A DNA stretch of 63,986 bases from CAZOIA01 sp964579675 (GCA_964579675.1 CAZOIA010000005.1:1-63986); one strand, 5' to 3'; counted from the first letter of the stretch, positions 17,273 to 28,001 are shown. Notes: a model not told the origin generated them from the sequence alone. Numbers and translations: made by a program.

Positions 17273-18370
17273 ATGAGCACGGATATGGCCAACGAACCGC
17301 TGTTCCGCAAGCTGGAGGAGCTGCGCCGGCGCTGCGAGGCCATTGCTGAAGAGATGAACCGCCCGGAGGTGGCGAGCAACCCGGCGCGAATCGTGGAGTT
17401 GACCAGGGAGCACGGCCGGCTGCGGCGTGCGATCGACCCGTATGAGGCGTACCGCCGGGAGACCGCGGCAGTGGCCGAAGGTGAAGCGATTCTGGCCGAT
17501 CCCAATGCGGACGCTGAGCTGAAGGCCCTGGCCCGGGAGGAGATCGCGGCTTCCCGCCAGCGCGCGGATGCGTTGATGGAGGCGATTAAGAAGACGCTCG
17601 TCACTGGGGACGACGCCGCGGTCCGTTCGGTCATCCTGGAGATCCGGGCCGGCACCGGGGGCGAGGAGGCGGCGCTGTTCGCCCGCGACCTGTGCCAGAT
17701 GTACGTACGCTACTGCGAGCGGCAACGGTTCAAGCTCGAAGTTCTGGCCACCTCCCCGTCCGACCTCGGCGGATTCAAGGAAGCCATCCTCAATGTTACC
17801 GGGCAAGGGGTTTATCAGCATCTCGGCTACGAGGGGGGTGTGCATCGGGTGCAGCGCGTGCCTGACACGGAAGCCCAGGGCCGAATCCACACCTCAGCGG
17901 CCACCGTGGCGGTTCTTCCTGAGCCCCAGGAGGTAGCCGTCCAGGTCGATTGGGACAGCGACGTGATCGAGCACGTCAGCCGGGCCGGCGGACCCGGCGG
18001 GCAGAACGTCAACAAGGTTTCGTCGGCGATCAGGCTCGAGCATGTCCCGACCGGCATCACGGTCTCGATGCGTGATGAGAAAAGCCAGCACAAGAATCGG
18101 GCCAAGGCCCGGCGGATCCTGATCTCACGGATCTACGATGAGATGATGCGCGAGCAGCGCTCCGAGCGGGACGCGAGCCGCCGCGATATGATCGGCTCGG
18201 GTGACCGCAGCCAGCGAATCCGCACCTACAACTTCCCGCAGAACCGCTGCACCGACCACCGTATCGGGCTGGACCTGTATTGCCTCGATCAGATCATGGC
18301 CGGTGACCTGGACGAGCTGGTCGCCGCCCTCCAGAAGTACGACGTGCAGGAACGATTGAAGAACCTCTAG
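17273..18370 (+). CDS. prfA: Peptide chain release factor 1
   Basis: A 365-residue class I release factor that recognises UAA/UAG and triggers peptidyl-tRNA hydrolysis on the ribosome. Seen: the PxT stop-codon-reading tripeptide as PDT (197-199, in RVQRVPDTEAQGR), the universal GGQ (242-244) and the conserved RIRTYNFPQNRCTDHRI segment. Length is usual for bacterial RF1. Its frequent partner prmC, the GGQ methyltransferase, does not follow; hisA does, 32 bp downstream. The ATG at 17273 or 17285 could be the start. Confidence 0.97.
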   Translation: MSTDMANEPLFRKLEELRRRCEAIAEEMNRPEVASNPARIVELTREHGRLRRAIDPYEAYRRETAAVAEGEAILADPNADAELKALAREEIAASRQRADALMEAIKKTLVTGDDAAVRSVILEIRAGTGGEEAALFARDLCQMYVRYCERQRFKLEVLATSPSDLGGFKEAILNVTGQGVYQHLGYEGGVHRVQRVPDTEAQGRIHTSAATVAVLPEPQEVAVQVDWDSDVIEHVSRAGGPGGQNVNKVSSAIRLEHVPTGITVSMRDEKSQHKNRAKARRILISRIYDEMMREQRSERDASRRDMIGSGDRSQRIRTYNFPQNRCTDHRIGLDLYCLDQIMAGDLDELVAALQKYDVQERLKNL

Positions 18371-18402
18371 CCTTGCCCCAGGGCCAGGCAAGGAGCCCGG
18401 TG

Positions 18403-19128
18403 ATGGATATCCTCCCGGCAATCGATCTTCGGGACGGCAAGTGCGTCCGGTTGTTGCAGGGCGACTACGCGAGACAGATCGACTACGCGGACGATCCGGT
18501 GGCAGTGGCGGCCCGATTCGAGCAGGCCGGCGCTGGCTGGCTGCACGTGGTGGACCTTGATGGCGCGCGTGAGGGAAGGCCGTGCAACCTGCCGACGATC
18601 AAGCGGGTCTTGAACCGGACGAATCTCCATGTGGAAGTCGGGGGCGGGCTCCGTGAGATCGAGACGATTGAATTCCTGCTCGACGCGGGTGCTTCGCGAT
18701 GCGTGGTCGGGACGAAAGCATTGGAAGACTGGGGCTGGTTCACGGACCTGGTTCAGCGGCCCAAGTGCCGCGGCCGCATCGCCCTGGGACTGGACGACCG
18801 TGAGGGGCTCGTTGCCGTCCGCGGCTGGACCGAGGAAATGAACGAAACCGCGTCGCAGGTGGCCCAGCGTGTCGCGGGCTTGCCGATTGCCGCCATTGTC
18901 TATACCGACATTTCCCGCGACGGCATGCTGGTCGGTCCGAACGTGGAGGCGACGCGGGCTCTGGCTGAAGTCTCTCCCGTTCCCGTGATCGCTTCCGGGG
19001 GCGTGACCACCATCGAAGACGTGCGGCGCCTGGCGGCGCTGCCGATAGGGGGGATCATCATCGGGCGGGCGATTTACGAGAAACAGATTGATCTGGCCGA
19101 AGCGATTCGAGTGGCCGGAGGAGAGTAA
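18403..19128 (+). CDS. hisA: Phosphoribosylformimino-5-aminoimidazole carboxamide ribotide isomerase
   Basis: This 241-residue (beta/alpha)8 enzyme of histidine synthesis converts ProFAR to PRFAR. The ATG at 18403 is chosen over the in-frame TTG at 18373 because AGGAG (18391-18395) lies 7 nt upstream and the protein starts MDILPAIDLRDGKCVRL, as in other HisA. Motifs: catalytic Asp in PAIDLRDGK, VEVGGGLR phosphate site, catalytic Asp in YTDISRDGM, and VIASGGV plus IIGRAIYE at the end. No other his genes are nearby. It is cotranscribed with prfA and the SMP-30-like gene, which begins 2 nt after its stop. Confidence 0.95.
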   Translation: MDILPAIDLRDGKCVRLLQGDYARQIDYADDPVAVAARFEQAGAGWLHVVDLDGAREGRPCNLPTIKRVLNRTNLHVEVGGGLREIETIEFLLDAGASRCVVGTKALEDWGWFTDLVQRPKCRGRIALGLDDREGLVAVRGWTEEMNETASQVAQRVAGLPIAAIVYTDISRDGMLVGPNVEATRALAEVSPVPVIASGGVTTIEDVRRLAALPIGGIIIGRAIYEKQIDLAEAIRVAGGE

Positions 19129-19130
19129 AC

Positions 19131-20693
19131 ATGACCCGTGCAAATGAACGACTCACCCTGTTGTGCGTGGTGTGCGTGATTCTGGTGGTGCCGGCGGCCG
19201 CTGTTGCCAGGCAGCCGAAGGTCGCTCCCGGCTCCGGGGAACCGAACTGGGCCGACTTGCTTAAAGAGCAATGGGGCCTGGACATGGACCGCGATTTGCG
19301 CAACCCGTTGGTGGACGGGGTCGCCCCGGCCGCCCTCTTCAAGCGGGCCGACAAGAGCAAGCCCGTCACATTCAAGCCGGTAATCGCCCTGGGCATGGAA
19401 ACGACCACCCACGGCGGGTGGTACCCTGCCGGGCCGCGGGCGGGGGATCTTCACGCGAGCGGTTGGCCCGTGCACGAGGTGTGGTTGTATGCCTATAAAC
19501 AACCGGAAGGCGAGCGGAAGACCGGCCGCTACACCCCGCCGCCCCTCGCATCGGGGAGCGTCACCTTAGACCCCGGGGAGGGCCCGTTCGCCCTGTGGGT
19601 CAACAACGACCATTTTGACGACACGGGCGTCTCTACGCAGCCGCGGCTCGTCGCGGAAAGCAACCCTCGACTCAAGGCCCAGCCTTACAAGGCCATGATC
19701 TACCCCAACCGGGATCCGAAAACGAAGCGGTTGATCCCCGACAGCTACATCATCGGCTGGGAGTATTCAACGAACGACGACTTCCAGGACGTGGTCACCC
19801 GGATCGACAACGTAGAACTGCTGCCCGCTGATCCGCCGCTGAAAGGGATCCTCGCCCCGGGCGCCAAGGTGAAGAAACTCGCCGGCGGGTTCAAGTTCGT
19901 CGAGGGGCCGGCGTGGGACTTCAAGAACAACGTGCTGTACTTCTCGGATATTCCACCCGCACACATCGTCCGCTGCGCCGGCGGCAAGGCGAGCATCGCC
20001 AACGCCGAAAGCAGGCAATCCAACGGGTTGATGTTCGACAAGAAGGGCATGCTCGTCGCATGCGAACACGGCGGGCGGCGGGTCTCACGTGCGGTGCCGG
20101 GACAGCCCGCCGCCGACCTTGTCACGCACTTCAACGGCAAGAAGCTCAACAGTCCCAACGATCTCTGGATCGATGCCGCGGGCGGAATTTACTTCACCGA
20201 TCCGCGATACGGCAAGCGCGATGATCTCGAGCAGGACAAGGAAGCGGTTTACTACGCCGCCGCCGCCGGCAGCCCTGCGCGAGTCATTGATGATCTGGTC
20301 AGGCCCAACGGGATTGCCCTCTCGCCCGACGGGCGATTTCTTTACGTCGTGGACAACGGTGCGCATACCTTGCACCGATATCCGGTGACCGGGCCCGGCA
20401 AGATCGGCCGCGGCGAGCGCATTGCCTGCGTCACGCACCCCGACGGGATGACGGTGGACGAGAAGGGCCGCCTCTACGTGACCGCCCGGGGAGGGGTGTG
20501 GGTGCTCGACGCTAACGGTAAATGGATCGGCCTGCTCGAAACGCCCGAGCAGCCGGCGAACTGCACCTTCGGCGGGCCCGGATACCACACGCTGTTCATC
20601 ACTGCCCGGACGTCGCTCTATGCCGTCCCGACCTTGCCCCGCGGTTGGCACGTGCACCTCGATGGCATTCCTCCGGGAAAGCAGCCACCCTGA
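19131..20693 (+). CDS. Secreted SMP-30/gluconolactonase-like beta-propeller protein
   Basis: A 520-residue exported protein. It has GGAGGAGA upstream of the ATG and a signal peptide (LLCVVCVILVVPAAAVA). The N-terminal 230 residues are an uncharacterised beta-rich domain. Residues about 245-510 form the six-bladed propeller of the SMP-30/LRE family, with metal-site motifs FVEGPAWD, LNSPNDLWID, LVRPNGIALSPDG and VDNGAHT. Members are gluconolactonases or lactonases of sugar oxidation. It lies 2 nt after hisA, so it is probably cotranscribed, although a functional link with translation or histidine synthesis is not evident. Confidence 0.85.
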   Translation: MTRANERLTLLCVVCVILVVPAAAVARQPKVAPGSGEPNWADLLKEQWGLDMDRDLRNPLVDGVAPAALFKRADKSKPVTFKPVIALGMETTTHGGWYPAGPRAGDLHASGWPVHEVWLYAYKQPEGERKTGRYTPPPLASGSVTLDPGEGPFALWVNNDHFDDTGVSTQPRLVAESNPRLKAQPYKAMIYPNRDPKTKRLIPDSYIIGWEYSTNDDFQDVVTRIDNVELLPADPPLKGILAPGAKVKKLAGGFKFVEGPAWDFKNNVLYFSDIPPAHIVRCAGGKASIANAESRQSNGLMFDKKGMLVACEHGGRRVSRAVPGQPAADLVTHFNGKKLNSPNDLWIDAAGGIYFTDPRYGKRDDLEQDKEAVYYAAAAGSPARVIDDLVRPNGIALSPDGRFLYVVDNGAHTLHRYPVTGPGKIGRGERIACVTHPDGMTVDEKGRLYVTARGGVWVLDANGKWIGLLETPEQPANCTFGGPGYHTLFITARTSLYAVPTLPRGWHVHLDGIPPGKQPP

Positions 20694-20755
20694 CCCCGAT
20701 GCTTCATGCGTACGATTGCTGTTGCGGCAGCGACACCATGGTCGGGGCCAAGAGA

Positions 20756-21823
<1,068 letters not shown>

Positions 21824-21847
21824 CAGTCTCTTCCGTCGGGAGATGCA

Positions 21848-21936
21848 CGCCGTTTGCGCGTATGTTCTTCCATAAGGTTCCTGTTCGGTTGCGGGCGACA
21901 AAAAGGCGCTCCGCCTGAGGGTGATCCCGTTGCAGG
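21848..21936 (+). repeat. Dispersed ~90-bp intergenic repeat (third copy of the 35.5-kb family)
   Basis: It aligns by eye at roughly 80% with the tandem units at 35486-35671: a CGTTTGCGCGTATGTTCTTCC-like segment, a G/C-rich middle and the hairpin AAGGCG-CTC-CGCCT. It lies in the moxR leader. Confidence 0.5.
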
Positions 21937-22060
21937 GGTTGGCACGTGCCCGGGGCCGGCCGGGCCGTGACACGCGATCCGAAGGCGTATTATCTATACG
22001 CGGGTATCGGCCCGCAAGCGGGGGACGGGGGCTCAGGTGAGAAAGTGAGAACGTGAGAAC

Positions 22061-22136
22061 GTGCTGGGGTGAAGGCGAGGATGTGCGAAGGGGGCAACTT
22101 GCTGAGGCGAAGGCGGGGACGTGCGAAGGGGAGAAC
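22061..22136 (+). repeat. Two imperfect 38-bp direct repeats
   Basis: Unit 1 (22061-22098) and unit 2 (22099-22136) share CTG(G/A)GG(T/C)GAAGGCG and GTGCGAAGGGG blocks with about 7 mismatches. They precede the permease gene; no function is seen. Confidence 0.45.
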
Positions 22137-22152
22137 ATGAGAGAGGCAGGGC

Positions 22153-23439
22153 GTGGCCATGCCGGGCCCCGCGGCCGTACCACTTGTGGATGAATCGCTT
22201 TTTGCCCATCATATCGCCATGCAGTTCCGCAGCTTTCTCCGCTCCGCCTCACTTTACCTGGGGCTCCTGGGTCTCTTTGTCGTCGGCTCGGTCCTGAGTG
22301 GCGAATTCCTGACCATCGACAATCAGCGCGACGTACTCTGGCAGGTCTCCGGTATCGGAATCATTGCCGTGGGCATGACGCTGGTGATCCTGACTGCGGG
22401 CATCGACCTGTCGGTGGGCAGCCTGCTGTCGCTTTGCTCCGTGGTCTGCGCGATGCTCCTCATGGAGCGTGATTGGACGCACGCAAGCCGGTTGGCCGTC
22501 CCGTGTTTCGCCGTCCTGTGCGGGGGCCTGTCCGCCTGGCTGGCGTGGCGGTTCCTGGCGAGGCGGCCCCTGGTGGGGGGCGGTGCCGTCAATCGCATCG
22601 TACCTGTGCTGGCAGGCGTGGCAGTGTTCGTCGCGGCCATGGTCTGGGGTGCCTCTCGGGTGCCGCACGGCTTCGGCGTTATCGGGGTGCTGCTGCTGGT
22701 GCCGCCAGTCGGCTTACTGCTGGGGGCGATCAGCGGGACCATCATCGCCAAGGGCAACCTTCAGCCTTTCATCGTCACGCTGGCCATGATGGTCAGCGCG
22801 GTGGGGCTGGCCAAGTACATCGCCGGCCACGGGGGTGCCGTCCACCCGATCTACGTCGGCGACGCCATCAACGAACCGGTGGCTCCGCCGTCCTTCGAGA
22901 TGCTGGCGGCCAACATTCCGCTCTTCGGCAAGAAGCTGATCCCGGTCCCTGGCATTTTCTTTGCCGCCAGCGCCCTGCTGGCCTGGGTGCTGCTCAATCA
23001 CCTGAACATCGGACGCTACATCTATGCCGTCGGCGGCAACGAGGAAGCCACCCGCTACTCGGGTATCAACACCGACCGCGTGAAGACGCTGGTCTACGCC
23101 CTGTCGGGCATGCTCTCCGCGGTCGCGGCTATCCTGTATTGCGCGCAGTTCACGCAGGGCAAGGCCGATGCCGGCTTCACCCGTGAACTCGACGCCATCG
23201 CCGCCGTCGTCATCGGCGGCACCAGCCTGATGGGCGGGCGAGGCGGAGTCGGGGGCACCGTCGTGGGCGTCTTCATCTTCGGGTACCTCAGCAACATATT
23301 GAACCTCCGCGGCGTCTCGTCGGAGTTCCAAGCCATCCTCAAGGGGCTTATCATTGTGGTGGCCGTCCTCCTTCAGGAGGGCATCCTCGCCCAATGGATC
23401 GCGGACGGGTATCGCAGAACCAAAGGACTTCTCAAGTAA
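22153..23439 (+). CDS. Ribose/xylose-type ABC transporter permease
   Basis: A 428-residue inner-membrane permease of the BPD_transp_2 (RbsC) family with roughly ten hydrophobic segments. Family motifs: VGMTLVILTAGIDLSVGS near the N-terminus, NLQPFIVTLAMM, GGNEEATRYSGINT (the ATPase-contact loop) and GGTSLMGGRGGVGGT. It is longer than typical RbsC (about 320) because of an extra hydrophobic insert at about 110-185. GTG 22153 has a weak AGGCAGG site; ATG 22219 is an alternative, with a possible -10 (CATCAT) 6 nt upstream. It is followed 14 nt later by its binding protein. No ATPase (RbsA-type) gene is present. Confidence 0.88.
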   Translation: MAMPGPAAVPLVDESLFAHHIAMQFRSFLRSASLYLGLLGLFVVGSVLSGEFLTIDNQRDVLWQVSGIGIIAVGMTLVILTAGIDLSVGSLLSLCSVVCAMLLMERDWTHASRLAVPCFAVLCGGLSAWLAWRFLARRPLVGGGAVNRIVPVLAGVAVFVAAMVWGASRVPHGFGVIGVLLLVPPVGLLLGAISGTIIAKGNLQPFIVTLAMMVSAVGLAKYIAGHGGAVHPIYVGDAINEPVAPPSFEMLAANIPLFGKKLIPVPGIFFAASALLAWVLLNHLNIGRYIYAVGGNEEATRYSGINTDRVKTLVYALSGMLSAVAAILYCAQFTQGKADAGFTRELDAIAAVVIGGTSLMGGRGGVGGTVVGVFIFGYLSNILNLRGVSSEFQAILKGLIIVVAVLLQEGILAQWIADGYRRTKGLLK

Positions 23440-23453
23440 CGAGGTGACGGACG

Positions 23454-24452
23454 ATGAGGCAAGCAAGACTGTGGATTGACTTGGCCGTGGCGGCATTGGC
23501 CGCAGCGATCATCACCGGTTGCAACGACCGCGGGAGCGACAAGCCGAAGTACACGATCGGCTTCTCCCAGTGCACGGTCAAGGAGCCCTGGCGAGTCCTG
23601 TTCAACCAGCGGCTCGAAGCCGCGGCGGCCAGACATCCCGAAGTCAAGCTGATCATACTCGACGCCGACGACAAGACCGAAGAGCAAGTCGCCCAGATGA
23701 AGACCTTCATCCGCCAGAAGGTGGACGCGATCATGATCAGCCCCAAGGAGGCCGCCGGCCTGACCCGCGTGGTCGGCGAGGCGACCGACGCGGGAATCCC
23801 CGTGGTGGTCCTGGACCGCGGCGTGGATACCGACAAGTACGTCTCCCTGGTGGGCGGGGACAACATGAAGATCGGCCGGGCGGCCGGCAAGTACGTCGTC
23901 AAGCTGCTTGGCGGCCCCGGGCAGGCCAGGGGCGTGGTCTATGAGATCTGCGGCGGCCTGGCCTCACCGCCGGCCCAGGAGCGGCGGGACGGCTTCCACG
24001 AAATCGTGGACGCCGAGCAGGGGCTCAAGGTCATCGGCGGCCTCGACGGGGACTGGAAGAAGGACAAGGCCCAGATCATCATGCAGGATGCGCTCAAGGC
24101 CAACCCCGAGGTCGACATCGTTTACGCCCACAACGACCCGATGGCTCACGGGGCGTATCAGGCTGCCAAGGCGGCGGGGCGGGCAGAGCAGATGAAGTTC
24201 ATCGGTATCGACGCCAACCCCGACGAGGGGCAGCGCTGGGTCCGATCGGGCGAACTGACCGCCGCGTTCCTCTATCCCACTCCGGGCGAGAAGGGTCTCG
24301 AGGTCACGCTCGACATCCTGGCCGGCAAGAAGGTCGAGAAGCGGTACGTCCTGCCGACGCGGGTTTTCACCAGGCAGAACGTGGACCAGGGCGGCGAGCC
24401 CGTAGACCAGCCTGAATCGGCGGCCGCATCGGCACCCGCGCCGCGCCGCTGA
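23454..24452 (+). CDS. Sugar-binding lipoprotein of an RbsB-type ABC importer
   Basis: A 332-residue periplasmic binding protein (Peripla_BP_4). A lipobox (AAIITGC, Cys about 22) predicts membrane anchoring, and GAGGTGA precedes the ATG. Core motifs: IGFSQCTVKEPWR, ISPKEAAGLTRVVGEA, GIPVVVLDRGV, YAHNDPMAHGA and FIGIDANPDEGQ. The C-terminal tail is Ala/Pro-rich. With the upstream permease it forms an importer for a pentose, hexose or similar ligand; the ATPase must be encoded elsewhere. Confidence 0.88.
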   Translation: MRQARLWIDLAVAALAAAIITGCNDRGSDKPKYTIGFSQCTVKEPWRVLFNQRLEAAAARHPEVKLIILDADDKTEEQVAQMKTFIRQKVDAIMISPKEAAGLTRVVGEATDAGIPVVVLDRGVDTDKYVSLVGGDNMKIGRAAGKYVVKLLGGPGQARGVVYEICGGLASPPAQERRDGFHEIVDAEQGLKVIGGLDGDWKKDKAQIIMQDALKANPEVDIVYAHNDPMAHGAYQAAKAAGRAEQMKFIGIDANPDEGQRWVRSGELTAAFLYPTPGEKGLEVTLDILAGKKVEKRYVLPTRVFTRQNVDQGGEPVDQPESAAASAPAPRR

Positions 24453-24524
24453 GCCGCGGGGTGGGAAGCGCCCTCTTTACACCTGCACCCGTCGGCAAGG
24501 CGATGGGTCATCAAGGAGCGACGG

Positions 24525-27500
24525 GTGTATAGAACGGCCATCCGTGACGTGACCTTGCGGGCGCGACGCCTCCTGGTGAATGAGATCCGCCGGCGTCCGG
24601 GTGGAAGCGAACCGGTCGCCCCGGCGATCAGGCGAATCGCCCTGGTGCATCTCGTCCGGTTGGTGACTTTCAGAATGCTGGAGGCCCGCGGACTGGCCCG
24701 CGGGAAAATCGACAGCTATCCCGATTCCGATGACTTCCGTGAGATCAGCGCCGCGATGAACGCGGATCATCCCGCCGGCCGGCTTCGCCTGGGAGCGGGC
24801 GTCCTGCGTGAACTGATTGAGATGCTCAACGAGCGGGCGTTGCAGGAGGCGTGGGGACCCGGGCGTGAAGAGGCTATAGGATGGATTCACCAGTATTTCA
24901 ACGAACCGGACCTGGAGGTCTTCCACAGTCAAAGCCCACCGAAAGTGCCTCCCGAGATGCTGGCGGCAAAGACGCAGCTCTTTACCCCGCGCTGGATCGT
25001 GGAGTTCCTGGTTGCCAACACGCTCGGCCGGCTTTGGGTGCAGATGCACCCGGACAGTCGTCTGGTCGATCGTCTTGCTTACCTGGTACCGCTGGTGGGC
25101 GAGCAACCGCCGGTGCGGCTCCGGCCGGTTCGTGAGATCAGCGTGCTGGACCCGGCCTGCGGGACGATGCACTTCGGTCTGGTGGTGTTTGATCTTCTGC
25201 TCGAGATGTACAAGGAGGAACTGTCCCGCGCGGGCGGGCCGGGCTGGCCGGAAGACCCTTCCGTGCACTGTGAGGAAGCGATCCCCGCCGCGATCCTGGC
25301 CAACAACCTCTTTGGCTTCGACATCGATCCGCTTGCCGTTCGGCTCTCGGGCCTGACGTTATGGCTCAAGGCCCGGACGGCCGGAGCCCAGGGTGCTGTC
25401 GCCGACTCGAATCTCCACTGTGCGGACGTGCTTCGGCTCAACCTGAGCGGACGGCCGGCCGCGGACCGGAAAGACGATGGCGGCACACTGAAGGCAATGG
25501 CCAAGGTCTACGACGTGGTGGTCACTAATCCGCCCTACCTGGACAGCCGCGACTACGAAGCCCAGCTCAAATCGTTCATGGCCGCCGCCTACCCCGCGAG
25601 CAAGCGCAACCTTTACGCCGCCTTTCTGGAGCGCTGCGTGGCATTCCTGAGCGATTCGGGACGCCTGGGCATCGTCACCCCGCAGACGTTCATGTTCATT
25701 TCGAGCTTTGCGAAGCTGCGGACGATCTTGCGGGACAGGGTGGCGATCGAGACGCTGGTGCACACGGGCCTGAACACGTTTCCCGATGCGACGGTGGATG
25801 CAGCCTTCTATGTCCTGCGTCGCACTCCGGATGCCGGGCGGCGTGACCGGAGCGTGGGCACCTACTTCCGGTTGCTCAGGGAGCCGGATGCCGGCGCCAA
25901 GCGAGCCGGTTTCGAGAATGCCCTGCGACGCCTGACCCGCCACGGTGAATCCCAGGGGGTCTACCATTGCCGCCAGAGGGAGTTTGACGCTATCCCCGGC
26001 CGGCCGTGGGTCTATTGGGTTACGGCGAAGCTGCGCGAGCTGTTCAGAACGCTTCCCACTCTGGCCGAGATGGCCCGGCCCGTTGTCGGGCTTCAGACCA
26101 GCGACAACTTCCGGTTTCTGCGCTACTGGTGGGAAGTGTTCGTTCACGACGAGGGTGCGGCAGGGGCGGAGGCGGAGCGAAACCATCATATCGCCCTGGG
26201 CTGCAGGGATCGGGACCAGGCCCGCCTCAGCGGGAAGAAATGGTTCCCGCACATGAAAGGCGGCAGCTTCCGGCGGTGGTACGGGAACCAGGATCACGTC
26301 GTGAACTGGGCCCACGACGGGGCTGAGATCAGGAACCTGGGCATCGAATCGGGCAAGGTGGCGTCCCGCCCGCAGAACGTGGACTTCTACTTCCGGCCCG
26401 GGGTGACGTGGACGCATACGAGCAGCCGGGGCCTGAGTGTTCGCGTGCTGCCGCCCGGGTTCATCTGCAACGTGGAGGGGATGGCGGCATTTCAAAGGGG
26501 ACCGGCCGGCTCGTCGTACGAGACGCTGGCGATCCTCAACTCGGCTTTCGCTCGACACGTCATCGACCTGCTGAACCCTACCGTCCATTTCGGCGGGCGC
26601 GAGGTGGGCGGCCTCCCGTATCCGCTGGCTGATGAGTCTGCGATCAAGACCCTGGAAGCGCTGGTAGGCCAGGCAGTTGCCCTGGCCCGGGCCGACTGCC
26701 AGGAGGACGAGACAAGTCATGAGTTTGTCGCGCCGCCGGCCTGGCGGACCGGGGCGGAGGACGTCGCCCGCCGCCATGCGCAGCTCGCCGGGATCGAACA
26801 GCGGATAGATGAAGAGGTCTATCGCCTCTACGGTCTTGGCGAAGATGACCGGGCGGCGATCGAGGCGGACCTGTCGGTTTCCCCGGCCCGAGAGGCGGAT
26901 GAGGACAGGGAAACGCACGGCGGACGTCTGTCGCGCGAGAGCCTGGCCCACCGGTGGATCAGTTATGCGGTGGGCGTCGTGATGGGGCGTTTTCGTCCCG
27001 GCGCCGAGTGCGGCCTGGGACGTGGGCGGTTCACGACGGAAGTGGCCGAGGCCCTGCGGGCAATCTCGATTCCATCCGGCATTGCCGTGCTCGATCCCGA
27101 TCACGACGATGATCTTGCCCGCAGAGTGCAGCAGGCCCTGGAACTCATACTGGGCGGGACAGGTGCGTCGGAAGTGATTCGCGCTGCGCTGGGCGATGCG
27201 GGCAAGCCGCTGCTGCTGTTGCGCTGCCACCTCGAGCGGGGTTTCTTCAAACAGCACCTCCGGCAATACCGCAAGCGCCCGATCTACTGGCTGCTCCAGT
27301 CACCGAGGCGGCTATGCAGCGTGTACGTCCACTACGAACGTATGACCCCCGGCACGTTGCCGCTCATCGGAGGCAGTTGTTACCTGGGTGGCAAGCTTGA
27401 CGATACCCGCCGTCGTCTTGATGAGCTTCGTGTTCGGGCCGCCGCGGCATCGGGACGTGAGAAGATTCGGCTCGAGCGCGAAGTCAACGACTTGCAGGTC

Positions 27501-27818
27501 CTGCTGACCGACCTGGAGGCTTTTGACTGCTCGCTTCGACGCGCGCTGGAGGCCTGCAGCGAGCGTGGTGAAACCGTGGGTTGGATCCCGGAGATGGACG
27601 ACGGCGTCATGCTCAACCTCGCGCCGCTGCATGAACTCGTGCCCTCGTGGTCCGCCGAGCCGCTGAGGCACTGGAAACGACTGGAGGCGGGCGACTGCGA
27701 CTGGTCCTTTACCGCGCGTCGCTACTGGCCTGACCGCGTGCTCGCCAGGTGCAGGAGGAACAAGTCCATTGCCATCGCCCACGGCCAACTCGATGTCTAC
27801 GAAGGCGGCAAGCCCTGA
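24525..27818 (+). CDS. BREX PglX-like adenine-specific DNA methyltransferase (orphan)
   Basis: A 1097-residue N6-adenine methyltransferase resembling BREX PglX/Eco57I-type enzymes. GTG 24525 has AAGGAG 6 nt upstream. Domains: a helical N-terminus (1-150) without a visible PD-ExK nuclease motif, the FTPRWIVEFLVANTLGRLW entry motif, SAM motif I DPACGTMHF (209-217; usually DPACGSGHF), catalytic NPPY (335-338), a target-recognition middle region (about 500-760) and a C-terminal PglX-type region (KKRPIYWLLQSP-like segment, EMDDGVMLNLAPL, then WSFTARRYWPDRVLARC). BREX uses PglX to mark self DNA. No brxA, brxB, brxC, pglZ or brxL gene occurs in the window. It may be solitary, or part of another defence or epigenetic system. 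Confidence 0.8.
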   Translation: MYRTAIRDVTLRARRLLVNEIRRRPGGSEPVAPAIRRIALVHLVRLVTFRMLEARGLARGKIDSYPDSDDFREISAAMNADHPAGRLRLGAGVLRELIEMLNERALQEAWGPGREEAIGWIHQYFNEPDLEVFHSQSPPKVPPEMLAAKTQLFTPRWIVEFLVANTLGRLWVQMHPDSRLVDRLAYLVPLVGEQPPVRLRPVREISVLDPACGTMHFGLVVFDLLLEMYKEELSRAGGPGWPEDPSVHCEEAIPAAILANNLFGFDIDPLAVRLSGLTLWLKARTAGAQGAVADSNLHCADVLRLNLSGRPAADRKDDGGTLKAMAKVYDVVVTNPPYLDSRDYEAQLKSFMAAAYPASKRNLYAAFLERCVAFLSDSGRLGIVTPQTFMFISSFAKLRTILRDRVAIETLVHTGLNTFPDATVDAAFYVLRRTPDAGRRDRSVGTYFRLLREPDAGAKRAGFENALRRLTRHGESQGVYHCRQREFDAIPGRPWVYWVTAKLRELFRTLPTLAEMARPVVGLQTSDNFRFLRYWWEVFVHDEGAAGAEAERNHHIALGCRDRDQARLSGKKWFPHMKGGSFRRWYGNQDHVVNWAHDGAEIRNLGIESGKVASRPQNVDFYFRPGVTWTHTSSRGLSVRVLPPGFICNVEGMAAFQRGPAGSSYETLAILNSAFARHVIDLLNPTVHFGGREVGGLPYPLADESAIKTLEALVGQAVALARADCQEDETSHEFVAPPAWRTGAEDVARRHAQLAGIEQRIDEEVYRLYGLGEDDRAAIEADLSVSPAREADEDRETHGGRLSRESLAHRWISYAVGVVMGRFRPGAECGLGRGRFTTEVAEALRAISIPSGIAVLDPDHDDDLARRVQQALELILGGTGASEVIRAALGDAGKPLLLLRCHLERGFFKQHLRQYRKRPIYWLLQSPRRLCSVYVHYERMTPGTLPLIGGSCYLGGKLDDTRRRLDELRVRAAAASGREKIRLEREVNDLQVLLTDLEAFDCSLRRALEACSERGETVGWIPEMDDGVMLNLAPLHELVPSWSAEPLRHWKRLEAGDCDWSFTARRYWPDRVLARCRRNKSIAIAHGQLDVYEGGKP

Positions 27819-27900
27819 CCGATAGCGCTGCCGGATGTAGCGATGAGATGTTTCATGACCGATGCCTCCTTACCCCCTGCAACGGCATGACGATGGACAG

Positions 27901-27906
27901 TATAAT
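27901..27906 (+). promoter_or_regulatory. Candidate -10 box for mtnP
   Basis: A perfect TATAAT lies 95 bp before the mtnP start, followed by CAC as in the promoter at 49861. The -35 region (CTGCAA, 18 bp upstream) is weak. Confidence 0.35.
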
Positions 27907-28001
27907 CACGCTTGCGGTGGAGCTGAGCCTTCAAGGCGTGCAAGCCCTCTATCGCCCGCAATTGGCAGTGGAATGAGATAAGCAGAGCACGGGAGGATGA
28001 C

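Noticed and set aside
24525..24975. Possible restriction nuclease domain in the PglX-like protein
   Set aside because: No PD-ExK-type motif is visible in the N-terminal 150 residues; the region looks like the helical N-terminus of PglX.
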